The translations under genes and the position numbers were made by a program. From positions 2,542,001-2,606,000 of the forward strand of contig NC_079885.1 in the NCBI RefSeq assembly GCF_029227915.1: DNA of 64,000 nt, written 5' to 3'. Below are positions 36,001 to 49,722 of the stretch, one piece after another. Every line of letters starts with the position of its first letter. The first letter of the stretch is position 1. This stretch comes from Hydractinia symbiolongicarpus (lineage: Eukaryota; Cnidaria; Hydrozoa; Anthoathecata; Hydractiniidae). The notes under the pieces are model-generated. The model did no database searches. It was not told the DNA's origin and saw only the letters and a list, made by a program, of their open reading frames with translations.

Positions 36001-38304
36001 GCGGGATTTAGGGGTAATCGCTGGATTTCGTTTTCCGGCGATTAAACCTCTTTCATAAAGCGTCTCATCAAAAATGAAAACATTTTTGAAAACTACAAGT
36101 CTCATGCGTTTTAGTGGTGAAAAAATAATTTAAAAAATCTTTCGGGAAATGGGTTTACTCCTTGGGTACTTCCTTTGTATACTTTTGACTATACGAGCCG
36201 AGTCCGTGATTTACGGGAAATCGCGCGTTTTCGTTTGCCGGCGATTAAACTTCTTTTACTCTGCGTCCCATCAAAAATGAAAACATTTTTGAAAACTACA
36301 AGTCTCATGCGTTTTAGTGGTGAAAAAATAATATAAAAAATCGTTGGGGAAATGAGTTTACTCCCTGGGTACTTTCTTTGTATACATTCAACTATACGGG
36401 CCAAGCCCGGGATTTACGGAAAATCGCGGGTTTTCGTTTGCCGGCGATTAAACTTCTTTTATTCAGCGTCTCATCAAAAATAAAAACAAGTTAAAAAACT
36501 ACAAGTCTCATGCGTTTTAGTGGTGAAAAAAAAATTTAAAAAATCATTCGGGAAATAAGTTTACTCCTTGGGTACTTTCTTTGTATACTTTTGACTATAC
36601 GGGCCGAGTCCGGGATTTACGGGAAATCGCGCGTTTTCGTGTGCCGGCGATTAAACTTCTTTTACTCTGCGTCCCATCAAAAATGAAAACATTTTTGAAA
36701 ACTACAAGTCTCATGCGTTTTAGTGGTGAAAAAATAATATAAAAAATCGTTCGGGAAATGAGTTTACTCCCTGGGTACTTTCTTTGTATACTTTTGACTA
36801 TACGGGCCAAGCCCGGGATTTACGGGAAATGGCGGGTTTTGGTTTGCCGGCGATTAAACTTCTTTTAATCTGCGTCTCATCAAAAATGAAAACATTTTTG
36901 AAAACTACAAGTCTCATGGGCTTTAGTGATTAAAGAATAATTTAAAAAATCGTTCGGGAAATGAGTTTACTCCCTGGGTACTTTCTTTGTATACCTTTGA
37001 CTATACGGGCCAAGTCTGGGATTTACGGGAAATCGCAGGTTTTCGTTTGCCGGCGATTAAACTTTTTTATTCAGCGTCTCATAAAAAATGAAAACATTTT
37101 TGAAAACTACAAGTCTCATTCGTTCTAGTGGTGCAGAAATAATTTAAAAAATATTTCGGGAAATCAGTTTACTCCTTGGGTACTTTCTTTATATACATTC
37201 AACTATACGGGCCAAGCCCGGGATTTACGGGAAATCGCGAGTTTTCGTTTGCCGGCGATTAAACTTCTTTTATTCAGCGTCTCATCAAAAATGAAAACAA
37301 GTTTAAAAACTACAAGTCTCATGCGTTTTAGTGGTGAAACAAAAATTTAAAAAATCATTCGGGAAATGAGTTTACTCCCTGGGTACTTTCTTTGTATACA
37401 TTGGACTACACGGGCCAAGCGCGGGATTTAGGGGTAATCGCTGGATTTCGTTTTCCGGCGATTAAACCTCTTTCATTAAGCGTCTCATCAAAAATGAAAA
37501 CATTTTTGAAAACTACAAGTCTCATGGGCTTTAGTGGTTAAATAATAATTTAAAAAATCGTTCGGGAAATGAGTTTACTCCCTGGGTACTTTCTTTGTAT
37601 ACCTTTGACTATACGGGCCGAGTCTGGGATTTACGGGAAATCGCAGGTTTTCGTTTGCCGGCGATTAAACTTTTTTATTCAGCGTCTCATAAGGAATGAA
37701 AACATTTTTGAAAACTACAAGTCTCATGCGTTTTAGTGGTGAAAAAATAATTTAAAAAATCTTTCGGGAAATGGGTTTACTCCTTGGGTACTTCCTTTGT
37801 ATACTTTTGACTATACGAGCCGAGTCCGGGATTTACGGGAAATCGCGGGTTTTCGTTTGCCGGCGATTAAACTTCTTTTATTCAGCGTCTCATCAAAAAT
37901 GAAAACAAGTTTAAAAACTACAAGTCTCATGCGTTTTAGCGGTGAAAAAAAAATTTAAAAAATCATTCGGGAAATGAGTTTACTCCCTGGGTACTTTCTT
38001 TGTATACATTCGACTACACGGGCCAAGCGCGGGATTTAGGGGTAATCGCTGGATTTCGTTTTCCGGCGATTAAACCTCTTTCATTAAGCGTCTCATCAAA
38101 AATGAAAACATTTTTGAAAACTGCAAGTCTCATGGGCTTTAGTGGTTAAATAAAAATTTAAAAAATCTTTCGGGAAATGGGTTTACTCCTTGGGTACTTC
38201 CTTTGTATACTTTTGACTATACGAGCCGAGTCCGTGATTTACGGGAAATCGCGCGTTTTCGTTTGCCGGCGATTAAACTTCTTTTACTCTGCGTCCCATC
38301 AAAA
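30021..38304 (+). repeat. Right arm of 8.3-kb inverted repeat
   Basis: Mirror partner of 21193-29476 (see the left arm). It begins 'gttctagtggtgcag' directly at the 5' end of the SINE. At 38304 the right arm passes without interruption into further forward satellite, while the left arm is joined to unrelated block B. The right arm therefore looks like the original locus and the left arm like the inverted copy. Confidence 0.93.
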
Positions 38305-41300
38305 ATGAAAACATTTTTGAAAACTACAAGTCTCATGCGTTTTAGTGGTGAAAAAATAATATAAAAAATCGTTCGGGAAATGAGTTTACTCCCTGGGTAC
38401 TTTCTTTGTTTACATTCAACTATACGGGCCAAGCCCGGGATTTACGGAAAATCGCGGGTTTTCGTTTGCCGGCGATTAAACTTCTTTTATTCAGCGTCTC
38501 ATCAAAAATAAAAACAAGTTTAAAAACTACCAGTCTCATGCGTTTTAGTGGTGAAAAAAAAATTTAAAAAATCATTCGGGAAATAAGTTTACTCCTTGGG
38601 TACTTTCTTTGTATACTTTTGACTATACGGGCCGAGTCCGGGATTTACGGGAAATCGCGCGTTTTCGTTTGCCGGCGATTAAACTTCTTTTACTCTGCGT
38701 CCCATCAAAAATGAAAACATTTTTAAAAACTACAAGTCTCATGCGTTTTAGTGGTGAAACAAAAATTTAAAAAATCATTCGGGAAATGAGTTTACTCCCT
38801 GGGTACTTTCTTTGTATACATTGGACTACACGGGCCAAGCGCGGGATTTAGGGGTAATCGCTGGATTTCGTTTTCCGGCGATTAAACCTCTTTCATTAAG
38901 CGTCTCATCAAAAATGAAAACATTTTTGAAAACTACAAGTCTCATGGGCTTTAGTGGTTAAATAATAATTTAAAAAATCGTTCGGGAAATGAGTTTACTC
39001 CCTGGGTACTTTCTTTGTATACCTTTGACTATACGGGCCGAGTCTGGGATTTACGGGAAATCGCAGGTTTTCGTTTGCCGGCGATTAAACTTTTTTATTC
39101 AGCGTCTCATAAGGAATGAAAACATTTTTGAAAACTACAAGTCTCATGCGTTTTAGTGGTGAAAAAATAATTTAAAAAATCTTTCGGGAAATGGGTTTAC
39201 TCCTTGGGTACTTCCTTTGTATACTTTTGACTATACGAGCCGAGTCCGGGATTTACGGGAAATCGCGGGTTTTCGTTTGCCGGCGATTAAACTTCTTTTA
39301 TTCAGCGTCTCATCAAAAATGAAAACAAGTTTAAAAACTACAAGTCTCATGCGTTTTAGCGGTGAAAAAAAAATTTAAAAAATCATTCGGGAAATGAGTT
39401 TACTCCCTGGGTACTTTCTTTGTATACATTCGACTACACGGGCCAAGCGCGGGATTTAGGGGTAATCGCTGGATTTCGTTTTCCGGCGATTAAACCTCTT
39501 TCATTAAGCGTCTCATCAAAAATGAAAACATTTTTGAAAACTGCAAGTCTCATGGGCTTTAGTGGTTAAATAAAAATTTAAAAAATCTTTCGGGAAATGG
39601 GTTTACTCCTTGGGTACTTCCTTTGTATACTTTTGACTATACGAGCCGAGTCCGTGATTTACGGGAAATCGCGCGTTTTCGTTTGCCGGCGATTAAACTT
39701 CTTTTACTCTGCGTCCCATCAAAAATGAAAACATTTTTGAAAACTACAAGTCTCATGCGTTTTAGTGGTCAAAAAATAATATAAAAAATCGTTCGGGAAA
39801 TGAGTTTACTCCCTGGGTACTTTCTTTGTTTACATTCAACTATACGGGCCAAGCCCGGGATTTACGGAAAATCGCGGGTTTTCGTTTGCCGGCGATTAAA
39901 CTTCTTTTATTCAGCGTCTCATCAAAAATAAAAACAAGTTTAAAAACTACCAGTCTCATGCGTTTTAGTGGTGAAAAAAAAATTTAAAAAATCATTCGGG
40001 AAATAAGTTTACTCCTTGGGTACTTTCTTTGTATACTTTTGACTATACGGGCCGAGTCCGGGATTTACGGGAAATCGCGCGTTTTCGTTTGCCGGCGATT
40101 AAACTTCTTTTACTCTGCGTCCCATCAAAAATGAAAACATTTTTGAAAACTACAAGTCTCATGCGTTTTAGTGGTGAAAAAATAATATAAAAAATCGTTC
40201 GGGAAATGAGTTTACTCCCTGGGTACTTTCTTTGTATACTTTTGACTATACGGGCCAAGCCCGGGATTTACGGGAAATGGCGGGTTTTCGTTTGCCGGCG
40301 ATTAAACTTCTTTTAATGTGCGTCTCATCAAAAATGAAAACATTTTTGAAAACTACAAGTCTCATGGGCTTTAGTGATTAAATAATAATTTAAAAAATCG
40401 TTCGGGAAATGAGTTTACTCCCTGGGTACTTTCTTTGTATACCTTTGACTATACGGGCCAAGTCTGGGATTTACGGGAAATCGCAGGTTTTCGTTTGCCG
40501 GCGATTAAACTTTTTTATTCAGCGTCTCATAAAAAATGAAAACATTTTTGAAAACTACAAGTCTCATTCGTTCTAGTGATGGAGAAATAATTTGAAAAAT
40601 ATTTCGGGAAATCAGTTTACTCCTTGGGTACTTTCTTTATATACATTCAACTATACGGGCCAAGCCCGGGATTTACGGGAAATCGCGAGTTTTCGTTTGC
40701 CGGCGATTAAACTTCTTTTATTCAGCGTCTCATCAAAAATGAAAACAAGTTTAAAAACTACAAGTCTCATGCGTTTTAGTGGTGAAAAAAAAATTTAAAA
40801 AATCATTCGGGAAATGAGTTTACTCCCTGGGTACTTTCTTTGTATACATTGGACTACACGGGCCAAGCGCGGGATTTAGGGGTGATCGCTGGATTTCGTT
40901 TTCCGGCGATTAAACCTCTTTCATTAAGCGTCTCATCAAAAATGAAAACATTTTTGAAAACTACAAGTCTCATGCGTTTTAGTGGTGAAAAAATAATTTA
41001 AAAAATCTTTCGGGAAATGGGTTTACTCCTTGGGTACTTCCTTTGTATACTTTTGACTATACGAGCCGAGTCCGTGATTTACGGGAAATCGCGCGTTTTC
41101 GTTTGCCGGCGATTAAACTTCTTTTACTCTGCGTCCCATCAAAAATGAAAACATTTTTGAAAACTACAAGTCTCATGCGTTTTAGTGGTGAAAAAATAAT
41201 ATAAAAAATCGTTCGGGAAATGAGTTTACTCCCTGGGTACTTTCTTTGTATACATTCAACTATACGGGCCAAGCCCGGGATTTACGGAAAATCGCGGGTT

Positions 41301-44300
41301 TTCGTTTGCCGGCGATTAAACTTCTTTTATTCAGCGTCTCATCAAAAATAAAAACAAGTTTAAAAACTACAAGTCTCATGCGTTTTAGTAGTGAAAAAAA
41401 AATTTAAAAAATCATTCGGGAAATAAGTTTACTCCTTGGGTACTTTCTTTGTATACTTTTGACTATACGGGCCGAGTCCGGGATTTACGGGAAATCGCGC
41501 GTTTTCATTTGCCGGCGATTAAACTTCTTTTACTCTGCGTCCCATCAAAAATGAAAACATTTTTGAAAACTACAAGTCTCATGCGTTTTAGTGGTGAAAA
41601 AATAATATAAAAAATCGTTCGGGAAATGAGTTTACTCCCTGGGTACTTTCTTTGTATACTTTTGACTATACGGGCCAAGCCCGGGATTTACGGGAAATGG
41701 CGGGTTTTCGTTTGCCGGCGATTAAACTTCTTTTAATCTGCGTCTCATCAAAAATGAAAACATTTTTGAAAACTACAAGTCTCATGGGCTTTAGTGGTTA
41801 AATAATAATTTAAAAAATCGTTCGGGAAATGAGTTTACTCCTTGGGTACTTCATTTGTATACCTTTGACTATACGGGCCGAGTCTGGGATTTACGGGAAA
41901 TCGCAGGTTTTCGTTTGCCGGCGATTAAACTTTTTTATTCAGCGTCTCATAAGGAATGAAAACATTTTTGAAAACTACAAGTCTCATGCGTTTTAGTGGT
42001 GAAAAAATAATTTAAAAAATCTTTCGGGAAATGGGTTTACTCCTTGGGTACTTCCTTTGTATACTTTTGACTATACGAGCCGAGTCCGGGATTTACGGGA
42101 AATCGCGGGTTTTCGTTTGCCGGCGATTAAACTTCTTTTATTCAGCGTCTCATCAAAAATGAAAACAATTTTAAAAACTACAAGTCTCATGCGTTTTAGC
42201 GGTGAAAAAAAAATTTAAAAAATCATTCGGGAAATGAGTTTACTCCCTGGGTACTTTCTTTGTATACATTTGACTACACGGGCCAAGCGCGGGATTTAGG
42301 GGTAATCGCTGGATTTCGTTTTCCGGCGATTAAACCTCTTTCATTAAGCGTCTCATCAAAAATGAAAACATTTTTGAAAACTGCAAGTCTCATGGGCTTT
42401 AGTGGTTAAATAAAAATTTAAAAAATCGTTCGGGAAATGAGTTTACTCCCTGGGTACTTTCTTTGTATACCTTTGACTACACGGGCCGAGTCTGGGATTT
42501 ACGGGAAATCGCAGGTTTTCGTTTGCCGGCGATTAAACTTTTTTATTCAGCGTCTCATAAAAAATGAAAACATTTTTGAAAACTACAAGTCTGATTCGTT
42601 CTAGTGGTGCAGAAATAATTTAAAAAATCGTTCCGGAAATCAGTTTACTCCTTGGGTACTTTCTTTATATACATTCAGCTATACGGGCCAAGCCCGGGAT
42701 TTACGGAAAATCGCGGGTTTTCGTTTGCCGGCGATTAAACTTCTTTTATTCAGCGTCTCATCAAAAATGAAAACAAGTTTAAAAACTACATGTCTCATGC
42801 GTTTTAGTGGTGAAAAAAAAATTTAAAAAATCATTCGGGAAATGAGTTTACTCCTTGGGTACTTTCTTTGTATACTTTTGACTATACGGGCCGAATCCGG
42901 GATTTACGGGAAATCGCGCGTTTTCGTTTGCCGGCGATTAAACTTCTTTTACTCTGCGTCCCATCAAAAATGAAAACATTTTTGAAAACTACAAGTCTCA
43001 TGCGTTTTAGTGGTGAAAAAATAATTTAAAAAATCTTTCGGGAAATGGGTTTACTCCTTGGGTACTTCCTTTGTATACTTTTGACTATACGAGCCGAGTC
43101 CGTGATTTACGGGAAATTGCGCGTTTTCGTTTGCCGGCGATTAAACTTCTTTTACTCTGCGTCCCATCAAAAATGAAAACATTTTTGAAAACTACAAGTC
43201 TCATGCGTTTTAGTGGTGAAAAAATAATATAAAAAATCGTTCGGGAAATGAGTTTACTCCCTGGGTACTTTCTTTGTTTACATTCAACTATACGGGCCAA
43301 GCCCGGGATTTACGGAAAATCGCGGGTTTTCGTTTGCCGGCGATTAAACTTCTTTTATTCAGCGTCTCATCAAAAATAAAAACAAGTTTAAAAACTACAA
43401 GTCTCATGCGTTTTAGTGGTGAAAAAAAAATTTAAAAAATCATTCGGGAAATAAGTTTACTCCTTGGGTACTTTCTTTGTATACTTTTGACTATACGGGC
43501 CGAGTCCGGGATTTACGGGAAATCGCGCGTTTTCGTTTGCCGGCGATTAAACTTCTTTTACTCTGCGTCCCATCAAAAATGAAAACATTTTTGAAAACTA
43601 CAAGTCTCATGCGTTTTAGTGGTGAAAAAATAATATAAAAAATCGTTCGGGAAATGAGTCTACTCCCTGGGTACTTTCTTTGCATACTTTTGACTATACG
43701 GGCCAAGCCCGGGATTTACGGGAAATGGCGGGTTTTCGTTTGCCGGCGATTAAACTTCTTTTAATCTGCGTCTCATCAAAAATGAAAACATTTTTGAAAA
43801 CTACAAGTCTCATGGGCTTTAGTGATTAAATAATAATTTAAAAAATCGTTCGGGAAATGAGTTTACTCCCTGGGTACTTTCTTTGTATACCTTTGACTAT
43901 ACGGGCCAAGTCTGGGATTTACGGGAAATCGCAGGTTTTCGTTTGCCGGCGATTAAACTTTTTTATTCAGCGTCTCATAAAAAATGAAAACATTTTTGAA
44001 AACTACAAGTCTCATTCGTTCTAGTGGTGCAGAAATAATTTGAAAAATATTTCGGGAAATCAGTTTACTCCTTGGGTACTTTCTTTATATACATTCAACT
44101 ATACGGGCCAAGCCCGGGATTTACGGGAAATCGCGAGTTTTCGTTTGCCGGCGATTAAACTTCTTTTATTCAGCGTCTCATCAAAAATGAAAACAAGTTT
44201 AAAAACTACAAGTCTCATGCGTTTTAGTGGTGAAAAAAAAATTTAAAAAATCATTCGGGAAATGAGTTTACTCCCTGGGTACTTTCTTTGTATACATTGG

Positions 44301-44720
44301 ACTACACGGGCCAAGCGCGGGATTTAGGGGTAATCGCTGGATTTCGTTTTCCGGCGATTAAACCTCTTTCATTAAGCGTCTCATCAAAAATGAAAACACT
44401 TTTGAAAACTACAAGTCTCATGCGTTTTAGTGGTGAAAAAATAATTTAAAAAATCTTTCGGGAAATGGGTTTACTCCTTGGGTACCTCCTTTGTATACTT
44501 TTGACTATACGAGCCGAGTCCGTGATTTACGGGAAATCGCGCGTTTTCGTTTGCCGGCGATTAAACTTCTTTTACTCTGCGTCCCATCAAAAATGAAAAC
44601 ATTTTTGAAAACTACAAGTCTCATGCGTTTTAGTGGTGAAAAAATAATATAAAAAATCGTTCGGGAAATGAGTTTACTCCCTGGGTACTTTCTTTGTATA
44701 CATTCAACTATACGGGCCAA
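36189..44720 (+). repeat. Long-period higher-order repeats (3448 and 4868 bp)
   Basis: Equivalent monomers recur at 3448 bp (40043 to 43491, 40592 to 44040, 41057 to 44505) and at 4868 bp (36189 to 41057, 38217 to 43085, 40043 to 44911). The difference, 1420 bp, is seven monomers and equals the local tandem duplication of 37327-38750 into 38750-40170 (the marker 'gtggtgaaacaaaaat' at 37331 and 38751). So a 17-monomer unit exists with and without an extra 7-monomer insert. Confidence 0.82.
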
Positions 44721-47100
44721 GCCCGGGATTTACGGAAAATCGGGGGTTTTCGTTTGCCGGCGATTAAACTTCTTTTATTCAGCGTCTCATCAAAAATAAA
44801 AACAAGTTTAAAAACTACAAGTCTCATGCGTTTTAGTGGTGAAAAAAAAATTTAAAAAATCATTCGGGAAATAAGTTTACTCCTTGGGTACTTTCTTTGT
44901 ATACTTTTGACTATACGGGCCGAGTCCGGGATTTACGGGAAATCGCGCGTTTTCGTTTGCCGGCGAATAAACTTCTTTTACTCTGCGTCCCATCAAAAAT
45001 GAAAACATTTTTGAAAACTACAAGTCTCATGCGTTTTAGTGGTGAAAAAATAATATAAAAAATCGTTCGGGAAATGAGTTTACTCCCTGGGTACTTTCTT
45101 TGTATACTTTTGACTATACGGGCCAAGCCCGGGATTTACGGGAAATGGCGGGTTTTCGTTTGCCGGCGATTAAACTTCTTTTAATCTGCGTCTCATCAAA
45201 AATGAAAACATTTTTGAAAACTACAAGTCTCATGGGCTTTAGTGATTAAAGAATAATTTAAAAAATCGTTCGGGAAATGAGTTTACTCCCTGGGTACTTT
45301 CTTTGTATACCTTTGACTATACGGGCCAAGTCTGGGATTTACGGGAAATCGCAGGTTTTCGTTTGCCGGCGATTAAACTTTTTTATTCAGCGTCTCATAA
45401 AAAATGAAAACATTTTTGAAAACTACAAGTCTCATTCGTTCTAGTGGTGCAGAAATAATTTAAAAAATATTTCGGGAAATCAGTTTACTCCTTGGGTACT
45501 TTCTTTATATACATTCAACTATACGGGCCAAGCCCGGGATTTACGGGAAATCGCGAGTTTTCGTTTGCCGGCGATTAAACTTCTTTTATTCAGCGTCTCA
45601 TCAAAAATGAAAACAAGTTTAAAAACTACAAGTCTCATGCGTTTTAGTGGTGAAAAAAAAATTTAAAAAATCATTCGGGAAATGAGTTTACTCCCTGGGT
45701 ACTTTCTTTGTATACATTGGACTACACGGGCCAAGCGCGGGATTTAGGGGTAATCGCTGGATTTCGTTTTCCGGCGATTAAACCTCTTTCATTAGGCGTC
45801 TCATCAAAAATGAAAACATTTTTGAAAACTACAAGTCTCATGCGTTTTAGTGGTGAAAAAATAATATAAAAAATCGTTCGGGAAATGAGTTTACTCCCTG
45901 GGTACTTTCTTTGTATACATTCAACTATACGGGCCAAGCCCGGGATTTACGGAAAATCGGGGGTTTTCGTTTGCCGGCGATTAAACTTCTTTTATTCAGC
46001 GTCTCATCAAAAATAAAAACAAGTTTAAAAACTACAAGTCTCATGCGTTTTAGTGGTGAAAAAAAAATTTAAAAAATCATTCGGGAAATAAGTTTACTCC
46101 TTGGGTACTTTCTTTGTATACTTTTGACTATACGGGCCGAGTCCGGGATTTACGGGAAATCGCGCGTTTTCGTTTGCCGGCGAATAAACTTCTTTTACTC
46201 TGCGTCCCATCAAAAATGAAAACATTTTTGAAAACTACAAGTCTCATGCGTTTTAGTGGTGAAAAAATAATATAAAAAATCGTTCGGGAAATGAGTTTAC
46301 TCCCTGGGTACTTTCTTTGTATACTTTTGACTATACGGGCCAAGCCCGGGATTTACGGGAAATGGCGGGTTTTCGTTTGCCGGCGATTAAACTTCTTTTA
46401 ATCTGCGTCTCATCAAAAATGAAAACATTTTTGAAAACTACAAGTCTCATGGGCTTTAGTGATTAAAGAATAATTTAAAAAATCGTTCGGGAAATGAGTT
46501 TACTCCCTGGGTACTTTCTTTGTATACCTTTGACTATACGGGCCAAGTCTGGGATTTACGGGAAATCGCAGGTTTTCGTTTGCCGGCGATTAAACTTTTT
46601 TATTCAGCGTCTCATAAAAAATGAAAACATTTTTGAAAACTACAAGTCTCATTCGTTCTAGTGGTGCAGAAATAATTTAAAAAATATTTCGGGAAATCAG
46701 TTTACTCCTTGGGTACTTTCTTTATATACATTCAACTATACGGGCCAAGCCCGGGATTTACGGGAAATCGCGAGTTTTCGTTTGCCGGCGATTAAACTTC
46801 TTTTATTCAGCGTCTCATCAAAAATGAAAACAAGTTTAAAAACTACAAGTCTCATGCGTTTTAGTGGTGAAAAAAAAATTTAAAAAATCATTCGGGAAAT
46901 GAGTTTACTCCCTGGGTACTTTCTTTGTATACATTGGACTACACGGGCCAAGCGCGGGATTTAGGGGTAATCGCTGGATTTCGTTTTCCGGCGATTAAAC
47001 CTCTTTCATTAAGCGTCTCATCAAAAATGAAAACATTTTTGAAAACTACAAGTCTCATGGGCTTTAGTGGTTAAATAATAATTTAAAAAATCGTTCGGGA
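44720..47100 (+). repeat. Tandem pair of a 1217-bp unit (6 monomers)
   Basis: Two adjacent copies offset by 1217 bp. Both carry private variants 'aaaatcgggggttttcg' (near 44738 and 45955), 'gccggcgaataaac' (near 44960 and 46177) and 'gattaaagaataattt' (near 45244 and 46461). Confidence 0.88.
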
Positions 47101-48980
47101 AATGAGTTTACTCCCTGGGTACTTTCTTTGTATACCTTTGACTATACGGGCCGAGTCTGGGATTTACGGGAAATCGCAGGTTTTCGTTTGCCGGCGATTA
47201 AACTTTTTTATTCAGCGTCTCATAAGGAATGAAAACATTTTTGAAAACTACAAGTCTCATGCGTTTTAGTGGTGAAAAAATAATTTAAAAAATCTTTCGG
47301 GAAATGGGTTTACTCCTTGGGTACTTCCTTTGTATACTTTTGACTATACGAGCCGAGTCCGGGATTTACGGGAAATCGCGCGTTTTCGTTTGCCGGCGAT
47401 TAAACTTCTTTTACTCTGCGTCCCATCAAAAATGAAAACATTTTTGAAAACTACAAGTCTCATGCGTTTTAGTGGTGAAAAAATAATATAAAAAATCGTT
47501 CGGGAAATGAGTTCACTCCCTGGGTACTTTCTTTGTATACTTTTGACTATACGGGCCAAGCCCGGGATTTACGGGAAATGGCGGGTTTTCGTTTGCCGGC
47601 GATTAAACTTCTTTTAATCAGCGTCTCATCAAAAATGAAAACATTTTTGAAAACTACAAGTCTCATGGGCTTTAGTGGTTAAATAATAATTTAAAAAATC
47701 GTTCGGGAAATGAGTTTACTCCCTGGGTACTTTCTTTGTATACTTTTGACTATACGGGCCAAGCCCGGGATTTACGGGAAATGGCGGGTTTTCGTTTGCC
47801 GGCGATTAAACTTCTTTTAATCTGCGTCTTATCAAAAATGAAAACATTTTTGAAAACTACAAGTCTCATGGGCTTTAGTGATTAAATAATAATTTAAAAA
47901 ATCGTTCGGGAAATGAGTTTACTCCCTGGGTACTTTCTTTGTATACCTTTGACTATGCGGTCCAAGTCTGGGATTTACGGGAAATCGCAGGTTTTCGTTT
48001 GCCGGCGATTAAACATTTTTATTCAGCGTCTCATAAAAAATGAAAACATTTTTGAAAACTACAAGTCTCATTCGTTCTAGTGGTGCAGAAATAATTTAAA
48101 AAATATTTCGGGAAATCAGTTTACTCCTTGGGTACTTTCTTTATATACATTCAACTATACGGGCCAAGCCCGGGATTTACGGGAAATCGCGAGTTTTCGT
48201 TTGCCGGCGATTAAACTTCTTTTATTCAGCGTCTCATCAAAAATGAAAACAAGTTTAAAAACTACAAGTCTCATGCGTTTTAGTGGTGAAAAAAAAATTT
48301 AAAAAATCATTCGGGAAATGAGTTTACTCCCTGGGTACTTTCTTTGTATACATTCGACTACACGGGCCAAGCGCGGGATTTAGGGGTAATCGCTGGATTT
48401 CGTTTTCCGGCGATTAAACCTCTTTCATTAAGCGTCTTATCAAAAATGAAAACATTTTTGAAAACTGCAAGTCTCATGGGCTTTAGTGGTTAAATAATAA
48501 TTTAAAAAATTGTTCGGGAAATGAGTTTACTCCCTGGGTACTTTCTTTGTATACCTTTGACTATACGGGCCGAGTCTGGGATTTACGGGAAATCGCAGGT
48601 TTTCGTTTGCCGGCGATTAAACTTTTTTATTCAGCGTCTCATAAGAAATGAAAACATTTTTAAAAACTACAAGTCTCATGCGTTTTAGTGGTGAAAAAAT
48701 AATTTAAAAAATCTTTCGGGAAATGGGTTTACTCCTTGGGTACTTCCTTTGTATACTTTTGACTATACGAGCCGAGTCCGGGATTTACGGGAAATCGCGC
48801 GTTTTGGTTTGCCGGCGATTAAACTTCTTTTACTCTGCGTCCCATCAAAAATGAAAACATTTTTGAAAACTACAAGTCTCTTGCGTTTTAGTGGTGAAAA
48901 AATAATATAAAAAATCGTTCGGGAAATGAGTTCACTCCCTGGGTACTTTCTTTGTATACTTTTGACTATACGGGCCAAGC
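47040..48980 (+). repeat. Higher-order pair with ~1419-bp offset (7 monomers)
   Basis: The monomer at 47344-47559 recurs at 48763-48978; both have the 'gagttcactccctggg' substitution. Flanking monomers also correspond. Several substitutions separate the copies, so this pair is older than the 1217-bp pair before it. Confidence 0.75.
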
Positions 48981-49519
48981 CCGGGATTGACGGAAATGGC
49001 GGGTTTTCGTTTGTCGGCGATTAAACTTCTTTTAATCAGCGTCTCATCAAAAATGAAAACATTTTTGAAAACTACAAGTCTCATGGGCTTTAGTGGTTAA
49101 ATAATAATTTAAAAAATCGTTCGGGAAATGAGTTTACTCCCTGGGTACTTTCTTTGTATACCCTTGACTATACGGGCCGAGTCAGGGATTTACGGGAAAT
49201 CGCAGGTTTTCGTTTGCCGGCGATTAAACTTCTTTTATTCAGCGTCTTATAAAAAATGAAAACATTTTTGACAACTACAAGTCTCATTCGTTCTAGTGGT
49301 GCAGAAATAATTTAAAAAATCGTTCGGGAAATGAGTTTACTCCTTGGGTACTTTCTTTGTATACTTTTGACTATACGGGCCAAGCCCGGGGTTTACGGGA
49401 AATCGCGGGTTTTCGTTTGCCGGCGATTAAACTTCTTTTATTCAGCGTCTCATCAAAAATGAAAACATTTTTGAAAACTACAAGTCTTATGCGTTTTAGT
49501 GGTGAAAAAAATAATTTAA

Positions 49520-49722
49520 GAAATCGTTCTGGAAATGAGTTTACTCACAGGGTACTTTCTTTGTATACATTCGACTATACGGGCCAAGCCTGGGATTTAC
49601 GGGAAATCGCGGGTGTTCGTTTGCCGGCGATTAAACCTCTTTCATTAAGCGTCTCATCAAAAATGAAAACATTTTTGAAAACTACAAGTCTCATGCGTTT
49701 CAGTGGTGAAAAAAAAATTTGA
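49520..49722 (+). repeat. Block-A-type monomer inside block D
   Basis: This monomer has 'tctggaaatgagtttactcacaggg' features (seen at 49526-49552), which are typical of block A and otherwise missing from block D as far as I could see. Its neighbours are block D types. Confidence 0.6.
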
